A stretch of 64,000 nt of DNA from assembly GCF_030409685.1 (NCBI RefSeq), contig NZ_JAUFQJ010000002.1, positions 522,360 to 586,359 on the forward strand, given 5' to 3'. The notes under the pieces were generated by a model. The model searched no databases and was not told the DNA's origin. It saw only the letters and a program-made list of their open reading frames with translations. Every line of letters begins with the position of its first letter. Positions within the stretch are counted from its first letter, which is position 1. Origin of the DNA: Ferruginibacter paludis (GTDB lineage: Bacteria; Bacteroidota; Bacteroidia; Chitinophagales; Chitinophagaceae). Below, piece by piece: positions 45,204 to 56,722 of this stretch. The position numbers and the translations under genes were made by a program.

Positions 45204-45490
45204 ATGGCAAAGTTTACAATTTCTGCAGGAACAGCTAACGGAAAACATGGAAAGTTACTGGTACCAATCCCGAAACAGGCAAATCTATGACCATCCAGGG
45301 CGGACAAAAAGGAACACCGGTGGGTAAGCAAAATCCGGATAGCGAACGTTCTTTTGACGCAAGGCAGGATGCAACACCCATGACGCCGAAAAAACACATC
45401 AATAAATTATGCTGGGATAATAAGGCGCATATGGGTACAGTTGTTGAAATTCCGGATGGACTTTTTAAACAAAAGAAAAAGGCTTTCTGA
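45204..45490 (+). pseudogene. Small conserved-looking protein gene, frameshifted
   Basis: The start ATG GCA AAG (MAKFTISAGTANGK) is in one frame, and the rest (KVTGTNPETGKSM, GGQKGTPVGKQNP, KKHINKLCWDNKA, VVEIPDGLFKQ) is in another. One missing A in the A run at 45242-45245 would join them as NGKTWKVTGTNPETG and give a 95-residue protein. Total length (287 bases) is one short of a whole number of codons, which fits. The domain family is unknown to me; the ending PDGLFKQKKKAF is basic. It could be a real mutation or a sequencing error. Confidence 0.65.
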
Positions 45491-48100
<2,610 letters not shown>

Positions 48101-48471
48101 CAATCTTTTTTAAGCAGCTGTTTCAGCGGCGAATGCCGTCCTTTGTGTGATTTTTATTGGTATCATCTTTTGGTTAAAAAAATTGAAGGTCATTTTTTAC
48201 AGAAACATAAAGCTAGGCTTTGCTGAATGAATTGGAAGTTCAGACGCCAGATTATTGCAGTGCAGTTCAAGAATGCTGAAAGAATTTGCTAAAATTGAAT
48301 GAAAACGAATGTCTTAGCTTCCGATGCATATAACATACACTCGAATAAACGGGGACGTATTGGTTTGTTTAAAGCAGAAATTCAGTAATGGTAAATTGTA
48401 ATATTGAACTGTCCGGATTTAATTAGGCCGTTGACCTGATATTGACTCCGGATAATGATTTTGGCGCAAAT

Positions 48472-48508
48472 AAAAATGGACAAACCGGGTTAAATGTCGG
48501 TTTGTCCA
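48472..48508 (-). terminator. Possible terminator (minus strand)
   Basis: 11-bp stem T48477-G48487 with C48498-A48508 (GGACAAACCG with CGGTTTGTCC). On the minus strand it is followed by ATTTTTATTTG. It could have served the decayed reductase gene at 48967-49231, or be a relic. Confidence 0.5.
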
Positions 48509-48730
48509 CTTTGCGTTACCCCAACTGTACAATTCTCGAACCATTTTATGGCTGATTTAACCGGGCTCGCCAATCTTTTAAGGGTGTAAAGAATTGGCAG
48601 TGTTATTTTCGATCTATTGACTTTCAATGATTCAAAAAAATTAAAAAAAGGTTATGCCTGATTTTTGGGTGACTTGGTGCCGGTCAGATGGCAATTTGTG
48701 TTTCGAATTAGTAAAATGAAATAATCCTTC

Positions 48731-48755
48731 ATTGGGCCGTTGGCAACGGTCCAAT
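48731..48755. repeat. Unexplained 11-bp hairpin
   Basis: ATTGGGCCGTT pairs with AACGGTCCAAT (one G-T) around a 3-base loop GGC. No T tract follows. No role assigned. Confidence 0.4.
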
Positions 48756-48966
48756 TGTAAGTGTTTTAATTTTAGTTTTACGCACTTTTTTTGCTAAACT
48801 GGCTTAAAACTCGTCAAACACCATGTGACGAATTTAGTCGCAGCCAAATGGTCTGACTACTACTTATAAGCTATTTTCGCAGGAATTGGGAACTGTCACA
48901 ATACCAGCTTTGGTGCAGGTGGTTAAAACCTCGTCTTTATCCAAATTATTTCATTTCTTATAAATA

Positions 48967-49231
48967 TTAAAGTATTACCCTGATACCTAATTTTTCCAGC
49001 GTTGCTACTATGTACTTCACCATGCCTTTAGGGCCGCATAAATAAAGCTGTTTGCTAAAATCTGTTACATGTTGTTTAATAAATACCTGATTTATTTTTC
49101 CCGTTGCTTGTATTATTTCCTCTGGTCGAAAGATAAAACGCCTGGTTGCCGAGCATGGCAGAGAGTTCCTTTTCATAGATGATATCGGTTGCCGTTTTAT
49201 TGGAGAATGGACTGTTACCTAAATGAACCAT
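48967..49231 (-). pseudogene. Fragment of a ferredoxin-NADP-reductase-like NAD(P)-binding domain
   Basis: Minus-strand remnant. The first part (ATG at 49231: SNKTATDIIYEKELSAMLGNQ) and the second part (QVFIKQHVTDFSKQLYLCGPKGMVKYIV, stopping at 48967) lie in two frames. They match successive blocks of the NAD(P) half of FNR-type reductases, where YICGP is the conserved C-terminal motif. Removing one T from the run at 49095-49099 joins the two frames and gives 87 residues. The flavin-binding half is absent, so the gene is truncated at its 5' side and not functional. Confidence 0.7.
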
Positions 49232-49601
49232 TGGTTAAATATGCATCGGGTTTTGCCACAACAGATATTTGTTTCAAAGTATTTAATCAACTTGCCGAGT
49301 GAAAAGGAATACAGAAGATTATTGAGGAGGAGAAAGAAAAGATAAAGTGATGTTGCTATGGCTTCAGAGGAATTATAAACTGCTTTTAGTGCATGGAAAG
49401 TTATTTCGAAAAACAAATCATGCAATGGGATCCGGGTAATATCAAGCTGAAATAGATTGTTCACTTCATATAAATGAATGAGAACCCATTGCACTTCACC
49501 TGCCCCGACTTAAAAATGGATAAATGGTTAAGTAATTTACCTTTATCCGGGAACTGACAAGGCTCGTATATTCTATTCTGATTTCGCATTTGGCCACTCT
49601 T
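49232..49601. other. Gene-free stretch upstream of the histidine kinase 3' end
   Basis: About 370 bases. A 91-codon minus-strand frame exists but has no sensible composition. I see no promoter or terminator that I trust. Confidence 0.4.
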
Positions 49602-51095
49602 TCAACTTTTAAAAGCCAATTTGACCGCGGCAGGTAACATAAATCTAAAGGCAGCGCCCTTACCTAATTCGCTTGTCACGTCTATGGTGCTTTGATGCAG
49701 TTCCAGTATTTTTTTTACAATGGCTAAACCAATCCCCATGCCGTGTTTGGAGTGGTCAGCATTGTCCAGTTGTTTATGGCGCTCAAAAATATACGCATGG
49801 TCTTCCGGCGCAATGCCAACGCCCGTATCAATTACCTGTACCCTCACACCCGAACTTAAACTGGAGAGCTGAATTGTAATGCTTCCACCGGCTTCGGTAA
49901 ATTTTAAAGCGTTATCTAAAAGGTTTTGCAGCACTCTTTCGGTAAGTGCTATGTCTGCAAATACAGCTGGTAAATTCGGCGTTGCTTCCATCTTTAAATC
50001 AATCCCCCTTTCACCGGCTTTCAGTTTATAGGCCATTAAAATATCAGAGGCCAGGTCTCCAATATCAAACGATTCTTTTTCGGGAGTAACGAGGTTGGCC
50101 TCCAGTTTAGCATAGTGAAATAACTGATCCACCAGCAGCGACAGCTTTCTTACACTATCATGCACCACGGTTAAATACCGCTCTTCATCACTTGCAGATA
50201 ACTGATCTTTTTTCATGAGCAACGTTTCTGTGTAGCCCTGCATGATGGATAAGGGTGTACGCAAATCGTGTGACACGTTTGCAATCAATTCCTGCCTGAA
50301 CCTATCCGTAGCAGTTATCTTTTCAAAATCAGCTACAATAACATCCGCCATTTCATTGAACGTTGAACCGAGTGTTCCTAAATCGCTTCCGGCACCCGCA
50401 GTAATACGGGCTTCATAATCTCCTTCTTTGAACCGTTTTACCACCTTCATAATTTCACGGACACTTTTTGTGATGAGTAAAAAAGTAATCACACCCACAA
50501 TAAACGCAGTGAGAAATGCAAAGCCCAAAATATAGAGCCCCATTCGCCAGTAAAAAAAACGGTTGAGCGGTTGCAGAATTTCCTGTTGTTTTTCGCTTGA
50601 TAAAACGGCATAAACATAGCCACTCAATCGCTGATTTTCATACACAGGTGCGGCGGAAAAAATACTTGGTTCATCCGGTTGTTTAGGATTATCGCCCAGC
50701 GGGTGATGCATAGCGCTGGCAGATAACCATTGCTTCACCAGACTTAAATTTATTTTATGCAATCGTACGGTTGTATCCGGCACAACATAGTCGGTTATAT
50801 TGCCTGCCGTATCCAGCAGGTACACTTCCACGCTGGGGTTAGCCACCATGGTAGAGTGAATAATATCGTGTGTTACACTTGTATCGGGCCTGCCGTTTTT
50901 TATAGGCTGGGTAAAAGTGGCCAGGTGCTGTGCAATATCTTTATACAGCTCCTGGTGCGCAGCGGTATAATACGATTGAGAAAAGCGGTTGGCCAACCAA
51001 GCGAACAGCATCCCCAGCACAATCAGCAGCACCGTAAAGACGCTTGCTATCTTCCAAAAAAGCCTGTTTCCCTTTTTGATATTTGATGCTGTCAT
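49602..51095 (-). CDS. HAMP-domain sensor histidine kinase
   Basis: 497 residues. Membrane helix at about 13-35, a periplasmic sensor region (about 40-180), a second helix (about 186-208), HAMP, then HisKA with the phosphoacceptor in ANVSHDLRTPLSIMQGY (His276) and the ATP-binding domain with LLDNALKFT and KHGMGIGLAIVKKIL. Its start overlaps the stop of the OmpR regulator gene by one base (TAATG), so the two are coupled. The sensor region has no family I recognise. Confidence 0.94.
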   Translation of the reverse strand: MTASNIKKGNRLFWKIASVFTVLLIVLGMLFAWLANRFSQSYYTAAHQELYKDIAQHLATFTQPIKNGRPDTSVTHDIIHSTMVANPSVEVYLLDTAGNITDYVVPDTTVRLHKINLSLVKQWLSASAMHHPLGDNPKQPDEPSIFSAAPVYENQRLSGYVYAVLSSEKQQEILQPLNRFFYWRMGLYILGFAFLTAFIVGVITFLLITKSVREIMKVVKRFKEGDYEARITAGAGSDLGTLGSTFNEMADVIVADFEKITATDRFRQELIANVSHDLRTPLSIMQGYTETLLMKKDQLSASDEERYLTVVHDSVRKLSLLVDQLFHYAKLEANLVTPEKESFDIGDLASDILMAYKLKAGERGIDLKMEATPNLPAVFADIALTERVLQNLLDNALKFTEAGGSITIQLSSLSSGVRVQVIDTGVGIAPEDHAYIFERHKQLDNADHSKHGMGIGLAIVKKILELHQSTIDVTSELGKGAAFRFMLPAAVKLAFKS

Positions 51096-51805
51096 TACAA
51101 GTCTTCGTTAAACCTGTAGCCTATGCCCCAGGTGGTTAAAATAAAATTGGGATTGGTAATATCTGCTTCAATTTTTCCACGAAGCCTGTTGATATGGCTG
51201 TTTACGGTGTGTTCATAGCCTTCAAAATCATAACCCCAAACTAAATTCAACAATTGTTTGCGGCTGTAACTCTTGCCTGGGTTGGCTGCCAGCAGGGCAA
51301 CGAGATCAAACTCTTTGGGCGAAAGATCAATGCGGCTTTGCTGAAGCATGACCCGTCTTTTGTCCAGGTCAATTTCCAATGTTCCCCTGCAAATGATGGA
51401 TGAAGGCGATATAACAGCAGGTGTTTCCGGGTTTTCCTCTTTTCGTCTGAAAATTACTTTTACCCTTGCAAGAAATTCCCGTACGCTAAATGGTTTTGTC
51501 ATGTAGTCGTCTGCACCGGTTTCAAGTCCTAGTACTTTATCAATTTCTTCTGACCTGGCAGTCAACATCAATATGGGTGTATGGCGGTCTGTTTGCCTTA
51601 TTTTTCTGCATATTTCCATACCGTTTAATCCGGGCAACATAATATCAAGGATGATCAGATCAAAACTGCCGGCCCCGGTTTTCTGTAATCCATCCATCCC
51701 ATTGGAGGCTGCAACAACAGCACAGCCCAAATCTTTCAAATGAATGCTGAGTAACTCAACAATGCTGTCATCATCTTCTATTATTAAAACATTTTTTACG
51801 TTCAT
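51095..51805 (-). CDS. OmpR-family response regulator
   Basis: 236 residues. The receiver domain has LIIEDDD (Asp pocket), the phosphoacceptor in LIILDIMLPGLNG (Asp54), MLTARSE and DYMTKPFS. The C-terminal winged helix (about 140-235) has DLSPKEFDLVALLAANPGK and WGYDFEGYEHTVNSHINRLR, the recognition helix. It works with the kinase gene that overlaps its end. It is divergent from the spondin lipoprotein gene, which may be a target. Confidence 0.95.
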   Translation of the reverse strand: MNVKNVLIIEDDDSIVELLSIHLKDLGCAVVAASNGMDGLQKTGAGSFDLIILDIMLPGLNGMEICRKIRQTDRHTPILMLTARSEEIDKVLGLETGADDYMTKPFSVREFLARVKVIFRRKEENPETPAVISPSSIICRGTLEIDLDKRRVMLQQSRIDLSPKEFDLVALLAANPGKSYSRKQLLNLVWGYDFEGYEHTVNSHINRLRGKIEADITNPNFILTTWGIGYRFNEDL

Positions 51806-51922
51806 GGCACTACAAATTTGATGTATATTTTTGATGAAAAACAGGCTGTGATACTTTTGTTATGTTTCTGTAACCGCTTTGGGATATCGGATTTATTTCT
51901 TTGTATCCTAAAAAATATAATC

Positions 51923-53239
51923 ATGACAACAAACATTTTAAAATCATGCGCAATGCTCTTAAGTGTTGCTTTACTTGCGGGTTCCTGTAAAAAAGGAGAG
52001 AGCCCAATACCAAAATCGCCCTCCATTACTGTAGAAAATGTGCTGGAGAGTAAGTTGCTGGTGCAATCGGGATCGTTTAAAGGTACGGGAACGCCACCGG
52101 TGATTTTGCCGGGTCAATCAGTGTCTTTCAGTTTTTCTGCTGCAAAGAATCAACGCCTTACATTCGCTACGATGTATGGGTGGAGCAACGATTTATTTTT
52201 TGCACCGGCTAATCCCGGCATCAAATTATACAATGACGATGGTTCACCCATTACAGGTGATGTATCATCGCAAATTAAATTATGGGATAATGGCACCCGC
52301 ATTAACCAGGCGCCTGGTATGAATGTTATCCATCCGGGAACTGCGGAAACAACAATAAAAAATGTAAAGGAGGTGAGTGGCTCCGATGATTTTGGAAACA
52401 CCTACCTGCCTGCATCGCAATTGATGAAACTGTCGCTTGCCTATAATGGCAATTCAATGTTCACCATCACTATCATGAACAATTCCGGAGGTACGGCCAA
52501 TGAAACACCTTTTAGCCCTGGTGTATGGGCCATTTCTTATGTGGCCGGCGGGAATTTACTAATGCCTGAACCTATTTATAGTGATGCAAAGCTTTCAGCT
52601 AACGGACTTACAAACATTGCTGAAATGGGGAACAATACTGCGTTGGGTGATTATTTAACCAGCAATACGGGCATATTTACGCCGCTCTCTCCCGTGCTGG
52701 TAGTGGTGTACAAAGGAAATGAAAATCCGTTTTATAAAACCGGCGAAAATGACCGGGGTGAGGGATTGAAAGATCTTGCGCAAAAAGGCAATGCAGATAT
52801 TTTAGCCGCGGCTTTAAGAAATAAACCTACAGTAAAAGCGGTGTATGTTTTAAAAGCGCCCTCCACAACAGTTTTACTTCCGAGGATAAATGGTGCTGCG
52901 GGAGGAAAGGTATCACAGCAATTACAAATAAACCCGGGAGATAAAATAGCGATTGCAACAATGTATGGCTTTTCCAACGACTGGTTTTTTGCAACAACAG
53001 GCGATGACATTAATTTAAACTCAGCTTATTCCAAGAATGGTAGTGGCGATGTATCTGCCAATATCGGGTTATTCGATAATGGTACAGCCATCAATCAATT
53101 TCCCGGTGCAGGTATTACACAATTTAATCTTGCCGGAACACCGCTAAGCGAAAGCAAGCCCATACAGGCAGTGCCTAATCCAAATGGTTTTACAACATTG
53201 CCGGCCATTAGCAATATTATAAAGGTGACACTTCAATAA
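51923..53239 (+). CDS. Lipoprotein with two spondin-like domains
   Basis: 438 residues from the ATG at 51923; the frame open from 51818 carries a 35-residue upstream tail that overlaps the regulator's promoter side. A lipoprotein signal ends in LLAGSC. Two copies of a Spondin_N-like domain follow: TFATMYGWSNDLFFAPANPG near residue 84 and IATMYGFSNDWFF near 353, each followed by a DNGT-INQ-PG segment (DNGTRINQAPG, DNGTAINQFPGAG). The fold is known from extracellular adhesion proteins. The protein should face the periplasm or surface. The divergent OmpR/HAMP two-component system may control it. Confidence 0.85.
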   Translation: MTTNILKSCAMLLSVALLAGSCKKGESPIPKSPSITVENVLESKLLVQSGSFKGTGTPPVILPGQSVSFSFSAAKNQRLTFATMYGWSNDLFFAPANPGIKLYNDDGSPITGDVSSQIKLWDNGTRINQAPGMNVIHPGTAETTIKNVKEVSGSDDFGNTYLPASQLMKLSLAYNGNSMFTITIMNNSGGTANETPFSPGVWAISYVAGGNLLMPEPIYSDAKLSANGLTNIAEMGNNTALGDYLTSNTGIFTPLSPVLVVVYKGNENPFYKTGENDRGEGLKDLAQKGNADILAAALRNKPTVKAVYVLKAPSTTVLLPRINGAAGGKVSQQLQINPGDKIAIATMYGFSNDWFFATTGDDINLNSAYSKNGSGDVSANIGLFDNGTAINQFPGAGITQFNLAGTPLSESKPIQAVPNPNGFTTLPAISNIIKVTLQ

Positions 53240-53328
53240 GTTAAAATAAAAGAAACTGGGGAGTAGCCATTTTGATGCATGTTCGAATTGCCGACACAGT
53301 AATTGCTCTTATGGTGATTGCAAAAATT

Positions 53329-53371
53329 AAAGGAGGTTTTCAACCAGTTAAGCGGTTGGGAACCTCCTTTT
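53329..53371 (+). terminator. Terminator of the spondin lipoprotein gene
   Basis: A 17-bp stem, 53329-53345 with 53354-53370, two G-T pairs, then T run. It shows that the 86-codon frame crossing it is spurious. Confidence 0.85.
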
Positions 53372-53657
53372 ATTACAAAAGAGAATTAAGCTGTGAAAGC
53401 GAGCGCCTTATTGCGGTTTATATTCTTCAAAGGAAGCTCTATATCAGTTTTTTAGTAGCCTGTAAAGTTAAAGAATGCTTATGTCATTTCTGTTTTCAGA
53501 TATACTTCAAAAGGATTTCGGTAAGTAATTAATTGTAGTATTGTAACTTACTTAAATAAATCGTATCGTTCTGTTGAGAGATTTAATTTGAAAGAGAACC
53601 TGTTGTTAGAAAACTATATGTTCTTTACAATTTAAAAATTGAATTTATTTTTTGCCA
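53372..53657. other. Spacer upstream of the sigma factor gene
   Basis: AT-rich, with no coding frame after the terminator. It must hold the sigma-factor promoter; no box is clear enough to assign. Confidence 0.45.
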
Positions 53658-54242
53658 ATGAATATGGAAGTAGAAATATTAAAGCCAGGAGACTGGGTTA
53701 AGACCTATGCCGATTATTTGTATTCGCTTGCATTAATAAAAGTGAGTAATAAAGAAACTGCGGAGGACCTTGTTCAGGAAACATTCCTATCGGCATTTAA
53801 AGCAAAAGACTCCTTTAAAAATGGGAGTTCAGAAAAAACATGGCTTACAGCGATTCTTAAAAATAAAATCATTGACCACTATCGTAAAAAGGATATTTTA
53901 AAGGATGTTAGCAGTTATATTTCCGAAACAAACAAAGGCTTCGACGAGCATTTTTTTGATACGCATAACGGACACTGGTTGATGGAGTCTGCTCCACTGG
54001 CCTGGAAGGAATTAGCTGATGCAAAAGTTAACCTGAATGAATTTAATAAGATAATACAATACTGCATTCAAAAAATGCCAACTAAACTGGTACCTGTTTT
54101 TGTGGCTAAGTTTTTGGATGAAGCAGAGTCAGACTTAATTTGTAAGGAATTCAACATCACCCCGTCTAATTACTGGGTAATCATCCACAGAGCTAAAGTT
54201 TTAATTCGCAGTTGCCTGGAAAAAAACTGGTTTTTGAGTTAA
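53658..54242 (+). CDS. ECF-type RNA polymerase sigma factor
   Basis: 194 residues from ATG 53658 (a TTG two codons earlier is less likely). The region 2 segment is ALIKVSNKETAEDLVQETFL, followed by EKTWLTAILKNKIIDHYR, which contains the -10 recognition part; region 4 near the C-terminus has FNITPSNYWVIIHRAKVLIR, the helix-turn-helix. A linker of about 60 residues separates them, longer than usual. It is followed 9 bases later by a zinc-finger protein that may hold it in check. Confidence 0.9.
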   Translation: MNMEVEILKPGDWVKTYADYLYSLALIKVSNKETAEDLVQETFLSAFKAKDSFKNGSSEKTWLTAILKNKIIDHYRKKDILKDVSSYISETNKGFDEHFFDTHNGHWLMESAPLAWKELADAKVNLNEFNKIIQYCIQKMPTKLVPVFVAKFLDEAESDLICKEFNITPSNYWVIIHRAKVLIRSCLEKNWFLS

Positions 54243-54251
54243 AGAGAAAAA

Positions 54252-54530
54252 ATGAAAATATATCTTTTTAGAAAAACAGTGTTTGACTGTAAACAAGCCA
54301 CTTTACTTTCTCTTAAAAAGGAAGGAGGAAAAATTACTATAATGGAGAGAGTAAAACTTTTTTACCATTTATTGTATTGTGTTTACTGCCGGCGCTTTGA
54401 AAAACAATCTTCAATCATCAACCATCTTGGTGAGGGCGTTATTAATTCAATTTTTACCGATCCACCGCATACGCTCTCTGATAAGGCAAAAGAAAATATT
54501 CAACAACAAATTGACAACCCGGGTCAATAA
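54252..54530 (+). CDS. Small zinc-finger protein, possible anti-sigma factor
   Basis: 92 residues. The pattern FDCKQATLLSLKK, then FYHLLYCVYCRRFEK, gives a Cys, His, Cys-x2-Cys arrangement like the zf-HC2 domain of anti-sigma factors. No membrane segment is visible, so it would be a soluble zinc-binding type. It starts 9 bases after the sigma gene and is probably co-transcribed with it, which supports a regulator-pair role. No direct evidence that it binds the sigma factor. Confidence 0.75.
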   Translation: MKIYLFRKTVFDCKQATLLSLKKEGGKITIMERVKLFYHLLYCVYCRRFEKQSSIINHLGEGVINSIFTDPPHTLSDKAKENIQQQIDNPGQ

Positions 54531-54767
54531 TTTTCCTGCCTGAAATATTTTTTTACTTTTTTTATTTTGACTGTAAGGTTTTATTAAGCCGCCCGTCTAT
54601 TGCATTGTAACCAAATAAAAAGGTCAATAATGCAACAGATAAAATCGCATAAAGTAAGAATTGGTATTTTTTTTACTTCAACCACAAACACCTGTTAGCT
54701 GCACCAGCCTGCAGGTAAACCAAGCCGCATGGCTTTACACAAATCTTTTTATAGCGAATAACCATAC

Positions 54768-54845
54768 GGATGATCAGAAGGGAAAATTATCCATCACAAT
54801 GTGCTGATCATCCATTTTAAACCCTTTAAAGGACATGCATCTTTG
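54768..54845 (+). promoter_or_regulatory. AraC-type operator and promoter of the YHS gene string
   Basis: Two 10-base half-sites in direct repeat, ATTATCCATC (54786) and ATCATCCATT (54807), exactly 21 bases apart, lead to a GCATCTTTG -7 box at 54837-54845. GGATGATCAG (54768-54777) and CTGATCATCC (54804-54813) add an inverted arm. The same layout recurs at 61020 and 61875. Confidence 0.55.
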
Positions 54846-54874
54846 TATCGTAAACAAAAAAAACAAATACACAC

Positions 54875-55309
54875 ATGAAATCATTTTCAATTTTGCTGCT
54901 GGCCTTATTAATATCAGCAGCAAGCTACGCCCAGGATGTTAAGTACTACAATACCAAGGGTACTGCAATAAATGGGTACGACCCGGTTGCCTACTTTTTG
55001 CAAAATAAGGCTGTTGAAGGAACTGACAGTTATTCCACCAATTGGAGCGGAAGTAAATGGAAATTTATTTCGCAAGCCAATTTAGACAGTTTTAAAATTG
55101 CTCCGGAAAAATATGCGCCGCAATATGGTGGTTACTGTGCTTATGGCTGTAGTGAAAATCACAAGGCACCTACCGATCCAAATGCATTTACAATAGTTGG
55201 GAATAAGCTGTACCTGAACTATAGTTTAAAAGTGAAAGAATTATGGTTAAAAGACACTTCAGGTAAAATAAAAGCGGCCGATGCTTACTGGCCCGCTTTA
55301 AATAAATAA
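54875..55309 (+). CDS. Exported YHS-domain protein
   Basis: 144 residues with signal peptide (about 1-19, SYAQ). The YHS-type fold shows INGYDPVAYF near the start and YAPQYGGYCAYGCSEN with the cysteines of a possible metal site. Family members are found beside copper and thiol-stress genes and may bind metal. It is the first of a string of genes and has an AraC-type promoter directly upstream. It is paralogous to the next gene. Confidence 0.85.
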   Translation: MKSFSILLLALLISAASYAQDVKYYNTKGTAINGYDPVAYFLQNKAVEGTDSYSTNWSGSKWKFISQANLDSFKIAPEKYAPQYGGYCAYGCSENHKAPTDPNAFTIVGNKLYLNYSLKVKELWLKDTSGKIKAADAYWPALNK

Positions 55310-55338
55310 TCAGTAAATACAATTTAAAAAATAAAAAA

Positions 55339-55800
55339 ATGAAAAGGATAATCGGAATAATTTATCTGACTGTATTTACACTGGGTATTGCCAATGCACA
55401 GTCTTCAGTAAGGGCAAAAGAATTTAATCTTGAAAAGGGAGTTGCCATCCAGGGATACGATCCAGTCGCTTACTTTTCACAGGATAAAGCTGTAAAAGGC
55501 AATCAACAATTTGCTGCTGTGGCAGATGGGGTGACCTATCATTTTTCAAGCGCTGCCAACAAAGATCTATTTGTAAAAGATTATAAAAAGTATGAACCTC
55601 AGTATGGTGGCTGGTGCGCCTATGCCATGGGTGCTGCGAACGAGAAAGTGGAGGTAGATCCTGAAACATTTAAAATAGTAAATGGTAAACTTTATCTCTT
55701 TTATCACAGTTGGGTAAACAATACACTTAACAAGTGGAACAAAGATGAAGCCAACCTAAAAACGAAAGCAGATAAAAACTGGATGGCCATTTTTCATTGA
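55339..55800 (+). CDS. Second exported YHS-domain protein
   Basis: 153 residues with signal peptide (about 1-20, ANAQ). IQGYDPVAYFSQDKAVKGNQ and YEPQYGGWCAYAMG match the same domain as its neighbour. The pair probably arose by duplication. It follows by 29 bases and overlaps or abuts the DoxX gene region, so it is part of the same transcript. Confidence 0.87.
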   Translation: MKRIIGIIYLTVFTLGIANAQSSVRAKEFNLEKGVAIQGYDPVAYFSQDKAVKGNQQFAAVADGVTYHFSSAANKDLFVKDYKKYEPQYGGWCAYAMGAANEKVEVDPETFKIVNGKLYLFYHSWVNNTLNKWNKDEANLKTKADKNWMAIFH

Positions 55801-55838
55801 TTATTTTTTATTCAACAACCAACTTAATAAGACACAAT

Positions 55839-56237
55839 ATGAGACTGAAAGTAATACTTTCCTGGGCCTTACGAATTGTTGCAGCCCTCATTCTTTTACA
55901 GACCTTATATTTCAAATTTACCGGGCATCCGGAATCAGTGGAGTTATTTACAAAATTGGGTGTGGAGCCCTGGGGAAGAATAGGTACCGGTGTAATAGAA
56001 TTAATCGCAAGCATTTTACTGCTGATTCCTTCAACAGTTTTTGCAGGTGCATTTTTAGGAGTTGGTTTAATGGCCGTGGCTATTGCATCGCATCTTACTG
56101 TTATAGGGATAGAATCTAAAGGAGATGGAGGGCAATTATTTATGCTGGCTATTACTGTGATGGTTTGCTGCCTGGTTATTTTGGTATTACACAAGAACCA
56201 GGGTATTGCTTTATGGAACAAAGTTTTTAAGAAATAG
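55839..56237 (+). CDS. DoxX-family membrane protein
   Basis: 132 residues from the ATG at 55839; the frame extends upstream to 55797 but the first conserved residues are RLKVILSWALRIVAA. Four membrane helices are visible (about 7-22, 48-68, 73-92, 104-121), with LLQTLYFKFTGHPESV as the typical first-loop motif. DoxX proteins are small inner-membrane subunits tied to thiol or sulfur redox chemistry. It lies between the second YHS gene and the frameshifted DM13 gene. Confidence 0.85.
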   Translation: MRLKVILSWALRIVAALILLQTLYFKFTGHPESVELFTKLGVEPWGRIGTGVIELIASILLLIPSTVFAGAFLGVGLMAVAIASHLTVIGIESKGDGGQLFMLAITVMVCCLVILVLHKNQGIALWNKVFKK

Positions 56238-56293
56238 CCAGGATGTATTTTTTTTATTAATACCAATAACTAACAGTCAACAACAACTACCAA

Positions 56294-56712
56294 ATGCAAC
56301 GCTTATTTATTTTTTTAATCTGCTTATCAGCCGTGGTTATCTCCTGCAAAAAAATAACACACCAACCATTGCATTAAACGAAATGACTGATACTGCGGCA
56401 GTGTTAAAGTACAGTGGTGATTTTACTTCCGGTCCGTTTGGAACAGTAACAGGTAAGGCGGAGATTTATAAAAAGGCAACGGTCATTGGGGTAAAACTAG
56501 CAGGGTTCAATTCCAGTAACGGACCCGCGTTGCATGTATTTATTTCAAAAGAAGCCATGCCAGTAAATTTCATTGATTTAGGTGCATTAAAATCTACAAC
56601 TGGCAACCAGGTGTATACTGTGTCGGGGATGCCAGACTTTATGGACTATAGATACATTTCTATTCACTGTGTAGCATACAACCATCTTTTTGGATCAGCC
56701 TTGTTACAATAA
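56294..56712 (+). pseudogene. DM13-domain lipoprotein gene with frameshift in A7 run
   Basis: A lipoprotein signal (MQRLFIFLICLSAVVISC) starts at ATG 56294 in one frame. The DM13 domain (LKYSGDFTSGPFGTVTGKAE, HVFISKEAMPV, GNQVYTVSGM, YISIHCVAYNHLFGSALL) continues in another. One extra A in the run of seven A at 56348-56354 would join them as SCKKNNTPTIAL and give 139 residues. The total length is one base short of whole codons. Slippage in this run could also make some full-length protein. DM13 is linked to electron transfer and can hold a haem or flavin. It is in the same string as the YHS and DoxX genes. Confidence 0.75.
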
Positions 56713-56722
56713 AAAATACTGT

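Larger units (their letters stand above)
48101..48966. other. Decayed gene-free region with hairpins
   Basis: About 870 bases with no coding frame of note. It contains two strong hairpins, at 48477-48508 and 48731-48755, and the fragment of a reductase gene follows at its right. The stretch looks like remnants rather than plain promoter DNA. Confidence 0.45.

Noticed and set aside
49219..49494. 91-codon minus-strand frame
   Set aside because: Its composition is odd (Phe, Tyr, Leu runs), it overlaps the start of the reductase fragment, and no promoter is visible.
53281..53292. GTTCGAATTGCC, resembling a tRNA T-arm
   Set aside because: No acceptor stem, anticodon arm or CCA end can be built around it.
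53272..53532. 86-codon plus-strand frame
   Set aside because: It runs across a 17-bp terminator and has no sensible protein features.
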